Assembly: GCF_006439355.1 (NCBI RefSeq)
Contig: NZ_VFTG01000006.1
Coordinates: forward strand, 186,001-250,000
Length of the DNA: 64,000 bases
Direction of reading: 5' to 3'
Origin: Mesorhizobium sp. B4-1-3
GTDB lineage: Bacteria; Pseudomonadota; Alphaproteobacteria; Rhizobiales; Rhizobiaceae
In this document: positions 61,335 through 64,000 of the stretch, piece by piece
How the letters are laid out: every line of letters begins with the position of its first letter
Numbering within the stretch: the stretch's first letter is position 1
Made by a program: the position numbers and the translations under genes
The notes under the pieces: generated by a model
Databases searched by the model: none
Seen by the model: the letters and a program-made list of their open reading frames with translations, nothing else
What the model was told of the DNA's origin: nothing

Positions 61335-62789
61335 CTACCACGGCAAGGAGAAGGTCTTGACGTTGGTGTAGCTCTTCATCGCCTCGATGACGCCTTCCTT
61401 GTAGCCGTTGCCCGAATCCTTGATGCCACCGAAGGGGCTCATCTCGATGCGGTATCCCGGCACTTCCCAGATGTTGACGGTGCCGACTTTGAGGCCGGTG
61501 ATGTATTTCTGCATGCGGCGGAAATCATTGGTGCAGACGCCCGACGACAGGCCGAAGGCCGTCGAGTTCGACAGCCTGATCAGCGCCTCGTCATCGTCCG
61601 GCGCGCGCACGATCGGCACGATCGGCCCAAAAGTTTCCTCCATAACCAGCTCGGACTGGTGCGGCACGCGGTCGACGACGATCGGCGGCAGCAAGGCACC
61701 CTTGCGGCCTGGATTGTAGAGCACTTCGGCGCCCTGCTCCGCCGCCATGTGGACACGGCTTTCGAACAGCGCCGCGGCCTTCTCATGCACCACCGTGCCG
61801 AGCTGCGTTGCCGGGTCGCGCGGGTCGCCGAATTTGATGGCCCTGGCCCGTTCCAGCACCATCGGCACGAACCGGTCGGCGACCTTCTCCTGCACCAGGA
61901 TGCGCTTCACCGCCGTGCAGCGCTGGCCGGAATTCTTCGTCGCGCCGGCAACGGTGAGGTCTGCCGCCTTGGCCAAATCCTCATCCGACAAATCGTTGAG
62001 CACGATCAGCGGGTCGTTGCCGCCGAGCTCCAGCACCTGGCGCTTGTAGCCGGCCTTGGACGCGATCATCTTGCCGACCGGCACGCCGCCTGTGAAGGTG
62101 ATCAGGTCGATATTGGAATTGGTGATCATCTCGTCGCCGATATCGGCCGGCCATCCGGTGACGACTGACAGCATCTCCGGCGGCAGGCCGGCCTCGTAGA
62201 GGATGTCGGCCAGGATCAGCGCGGTGATCGGCGTCAGCTCGGTTGGCTTGACCACGACGCAGCTGTTGGTGGCGATCGCCGGAGCCACCTTGTGCGACAC
62301 CATGTTGAGCGGATGGTTGAACGGGGTGATCGCCGAGATCGCATTGAGCGGCTCGCGGATGGTGAAGATCTTGCGCTGCTTGCCGTGCGGAGTGAGATCG
62401 CAGGAGAAGATCTGCCCGTCGTCCTGGATGGCCAACTGACCGCTGAGGGTAAAAACGTCGAAGGCGCGGCCGACCTCGTAGAGCGAATCCTGCTTGGAGA
62501 TGCCGAGCTCCAGCGTGATGAGGTCCGACAGCTCATCCTTGCGGGCATCGAGCAACTCGGCGGTCTTGAGCAGGATCTTCTGCCGCTCGTAACGCGTCAG
62601 CTTCGGCTGGTAGGCGGCGGCGATCTCGAAGGCGCGCCGCGCATGCTCCGCCCCACCCGCCGGCACGGTGCCGATGACGGTATCGTTCCAGGGAAAGCGC
62701 ACCTCCAGCCTCTGCTCGGCGTCGACCTTCCGGCCGGCGATGCGCATTGGCTCGTGGCGGACTTTGATGGCGGGATCGAGTTGGGTCAT
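61335..62789 (-). CDS. phnY: Phosphonoacetaldehyde dehydrogenase (PhnY-type aldehyde dehydrogenase)
   Basis: The 484-residue aldehyde dehydrogenase has [19 protein letters not shown], the Glu in [12 protein letters not shown], the nucleophile Cys in [12 protein letters not shown] near residue 290, and the C-terminal [13 protein letters not shown]. PhnY oxidises phosphonoacetaldehyde to phosphonoacetate with NAD+. The role is supported by the phosphonoacetate hydrolase gene upstream and the FAD and PbfA-like genes downstream. ATG 62789 is chosen; the upstream open frame to 62948 runs through the inverted repeat and is not coding. The ribosome-binding site is weak (GGAAC). Confidence 0.85.
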   Translation of the reverse strand: MTQLDPAIKVRHEPMRIAGRKVDAEQRLEVRFPWNDTVIGTVPAGGAEHARRAFEIAAAYQPKLTRYERQKILLKTAELLDARKDELSDLITLELGISKQDSLYEVGRAFDVFTLSGQLAIQDDGQIFSCDLTPHGKQRKIFTIREPLNAISAITPFNHPLNMVSHKVAPAIATNSCVVVKPTELTPITALILADILYEAGLPPEMLSVVTGWPADIGDEMITNSNIDLITFTGGVPVGKMIASKAGYKRQVLELGGNDPLIVLNDLSDEDLAKAADLTVAGATKNSGQRCTAVKRILVQEKVADRFVPMVLERARAIKFGDPRDPATQLGTVVHEKAAALFESRVHMAAEQGAEVLYNPGRKGALLPPIVVDRVPHQSELVMEETFGPIVPIVRAPDDDEALIRLSNSTAFGLSSGVCTNDFRRMQKYITGLKVGTVNIWEVPGYRIEMSPFGGIKDSGNGYKEGVIEAMKSYTNVKTFSLPW

Positions 62790-62818
62790 CGGTTGGTTCC
62801 AGTCTTGGATGCGCACGG

Positions 62819-63010
62819 GGTCGCCCCCACTCCGGCCCTTCGGGCCACCTCCCCCTATCGACGGGGGAGAGGAAATCAGGTCAGCGCTCTCCTCCAATCC
62901 AACAGCGGAGCATTTGAGAAAAAACGCTGCGGAATAGACTGGGCGCATTTCCTCTCCCCCGTCGATCGGGGGAGAGGTGCCGGGCGAAGCCCGGCGGAGT
63001 GGGGGTCGAC
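62819..63010. repeat. Long inverted repeat between phnA and phnY
   Basis: The left arm (about 62819-62876) and right arm (62947-63010) are about 60 bases each and largely complementary. They share CCCCCACTCCG, a GGCCC/GGGCC-type small hairpin and ACGGGGGAGAGGAAAT. The centre (62877-62946) is unique. Folded RNA would form a long hairpin inside the phosphonate transcript. Similar gggggagagg-rich elements are common in rhizobial intergenic DNA. Confidence 0.8.
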
Positions 63011-63020
63011 AGCGCCCATC

Positions 63021-64000
63021 TCAACCCAGCGCCGCCGCCATCGTCGCGTAGTAGAACGCGTCAAAATTGCGCAGCTTGGGCTCGTTCGGCAAATCCGGCA
63101 GCACCCGGTTGACGATGAAGGGCACCTCCTGCTCGGTCAGCCCGCCATGCGAGCGCAGCGGTTCATCGAGCGCCGCGAGATTGTGCCGGTGCTCTGAGGT
63201 GCCGATCGTCTTGTTCTCGCCGGAGATCAGGATGATGTCGCCCATGCGATCCTCCGGCAGCTCGAAGCGGGCGCAGCCCTCCTCGCGACCGAGCACCAGG
63301 ATGATCTCGTCCACCTTGCGCAGCTTTTCCATCACCGCCTCGCGGTCCGCGCCCTTTGGCAGATAAGCGGTGGCGAAGGAACCTAGCGCTCCGTGATGCA
63401 CGACATAGGGGTCGGTGATCGGCAGGATGACACGGGCGGCGTCCTTGCCCAGCCATTCGTCGAGCAGATCCTGAACATAGACCACGTTGGGCGAACCATC
63501 CGAATGGTGCTTCGGCTTCATGCCGTGGTCGGCGGTCACGACGATCGCCGCCCCAAGCGCGTCGAGCTCGGCGAGATATTTGTCGAACATCTCGTAGAAG
63601 GCGTTGGCCTGGGGTACGCCAGGCGCATATTTGTGCTGCACATAGTCGGTGGTGGTGAGATACATCACATCCGGCCGGAACTCCTTCAGGAGTTGCACGC
63701 CTGCGGCGAAAACGAATTCCGACAGCTCGGCCGAATAGACCTCCGGCACCGGCAGGCCGAAATGCTTAGAGGCATTGTCGATGCCGTGCTCGGCTTTCGT
63801 CGTGGTGTCGGACCTCTCGGCCGAGAAGCACATCGCCCTACCGTCGTCGAACTTCAGCCCCTTGCCGAGCAGCGCCCTGAGCTTGTCCTTGGCCGTCACC
63901 ACCGCCACCTTGGCGCCCGCATCGTAGAAGGCCTGGAACACCGTCGGCGCGCGCAGGAACTTCGGATCGTTCATCATCACCTCCTCGCCCGTCTCCGGGT
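63021..64000 (-). CDS. phnA: Phosphonoacetate hydrolase, N-terminus cut by window edge
   Basis: At least 326 residues of an alkaline-phosphatase-superfamily hydrolase are visible. Metal-binding blocks are present: VMYLTTTDYVQHKYAPG (Asp and His), VVTADHGMKPKHHSDG (Asp-His) and RSHGGLTEQEVPF (His). They match phosphonoacetate hydrolase, which yields acetate and phosphate. Although an ATG occurs at 63980, the frame stays open to the edge and reads PETGEEVMMNDPKFLR, an internal family segment, so the true start is outside the window. It is first in view of the leftward phosphonate operon. Confidence 0.86.
   Translation of the reverse strand, partial: PETGEEVMMNDPKFLRAPTVFQAFYDAGAKVAVVTAKDKLRALLGKGLKFDDGRAMCFSAERSDTTTKAEHGIDNASKHFGLPVPEVYSAELSEFVFAAGVQLLKEFRPDVMYLTTTDYVQHKYAPGVPQANAFYEMFDKYLAELDALGAAIVVTADHGMKPKHHSDGSPNVVYVQDLLDEWLGKDAARVILPITDPYVVHHGALGSFATAYLPKGADREAVMEKLRKVDEIILVLGREEGCARFELPEDRMGDIILISGENKTIGTSEHRHNLAALDEPLRSHGGLTEQEVPFIVNRVLPDLPNEPKLRNFDAFYYATMAAALG

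Noticed and set aside
62790..62948. N-terminal extension of the aldehyde dehydrogenase
   Set aside because: It would be encoded by the inverted repeat and has no similarity to the family.
62819..63010. CRISPR array
   Set aside because: There are only two arms in inverted orientation, without regular spacers or cas genes.
63021..63980. phnA starting at ATG 63980
   Set aside because: The frame stays open to the window edge and the residues before this ATG match the inside of the family, so the gene is truncated.

Overview
The window is GC-rich, densely coded DNA with the style of an alphaproteobacterium of the Rhizobiales, most likely Mesorhizobium or a close relative. That assignment is inferred from the very high share of ABC-transporter and sugar-catabolism operons, the pcaR-pcaIJF gene order, single-domain CUT2 ATPases and short intergenic palindromes of the rhizobial kind. 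I see no rRNA, tRNA, CRISPR array, insertion sequence or phage gene. The whole window reads as a catabolic accessory region: nine ABC importers (one cut by the left edge), each next to enzymes and a dedicated regulator.

Layout. 1-1749 (-): end of a CUT2-type sugar importer. 2283-4777 (+): ornithine-cyclodeaminase-like protein and an ammonia-lyase homologue that lacks the MIO-forming serine. 4796-7070 (-): PanB-like protein, Rieske ferredoxin and a membrane desaturase resembling the rhizopine proteins MocE and MocD. 7153-18936 (-): one long gene string with two importers of different classes (a GlpSTPQV-like CUT1 system with two unequal ATPases, then a CUT2 system) plus a Gfo/Idh/MocA dehydrogenase, a TIM-barrel isomerase and a DUF4432 epimerase-like protein, facing a LacI regulator (19287-20315). 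20349-26933 (-): polyamine/opine-type importer, PfkB kinase, ADP-ribosylglycohydrolase-family hydrolase and GntR regulator. 27078-31639: beta-ketoadipate pathway end (pcaR, pcaI, pcaJ, pcaF, pcaD). 31733-36547 (-): allose/psicose-type importer, ketose 3-epimerase and LacI regulator with CpG-centred palindromes. 36694-45634 (+): 2-hydroxyacid dehydrogenase, ROK regulator, M20 amidohydrolase, two tandem paralogous binding proteins, permease, YhfX-like PLP protein and ATPase. 45713-51802 (-): trehalose synthesis (otsB, membrane-anchored otsA), a debranching-enzyme-like glycosidase and a GT4 glycosyltransferase. 52017-53723 (+): ROK regulator and a peptide-deformylase homologue without most metal ligands. 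53734-64000 (-): 2-aminoethylphosphonate uptake (phnSTUV) and breakdown through phosphonoacetaldehyde and phosphonoacetate (pbfA-like, FAD oxidoreductase, phnY, phnA).

The strongest leads for undescribed biology are: the ABC ATPase pair whose defects fall in a single composite nucleotide site; the MIO-less lyase; the importer + ADP-ribosylglycohydrolase + PfkB operon, which looks like uptake and splitting of an N- or O-glycoside; the tandem binding-protein operon with an amidohydrolase and a YhfX-like enzyme; and the metal-ligand-deficient deformylase. All functional statements rest on reading motifs by eye; no database search was run.
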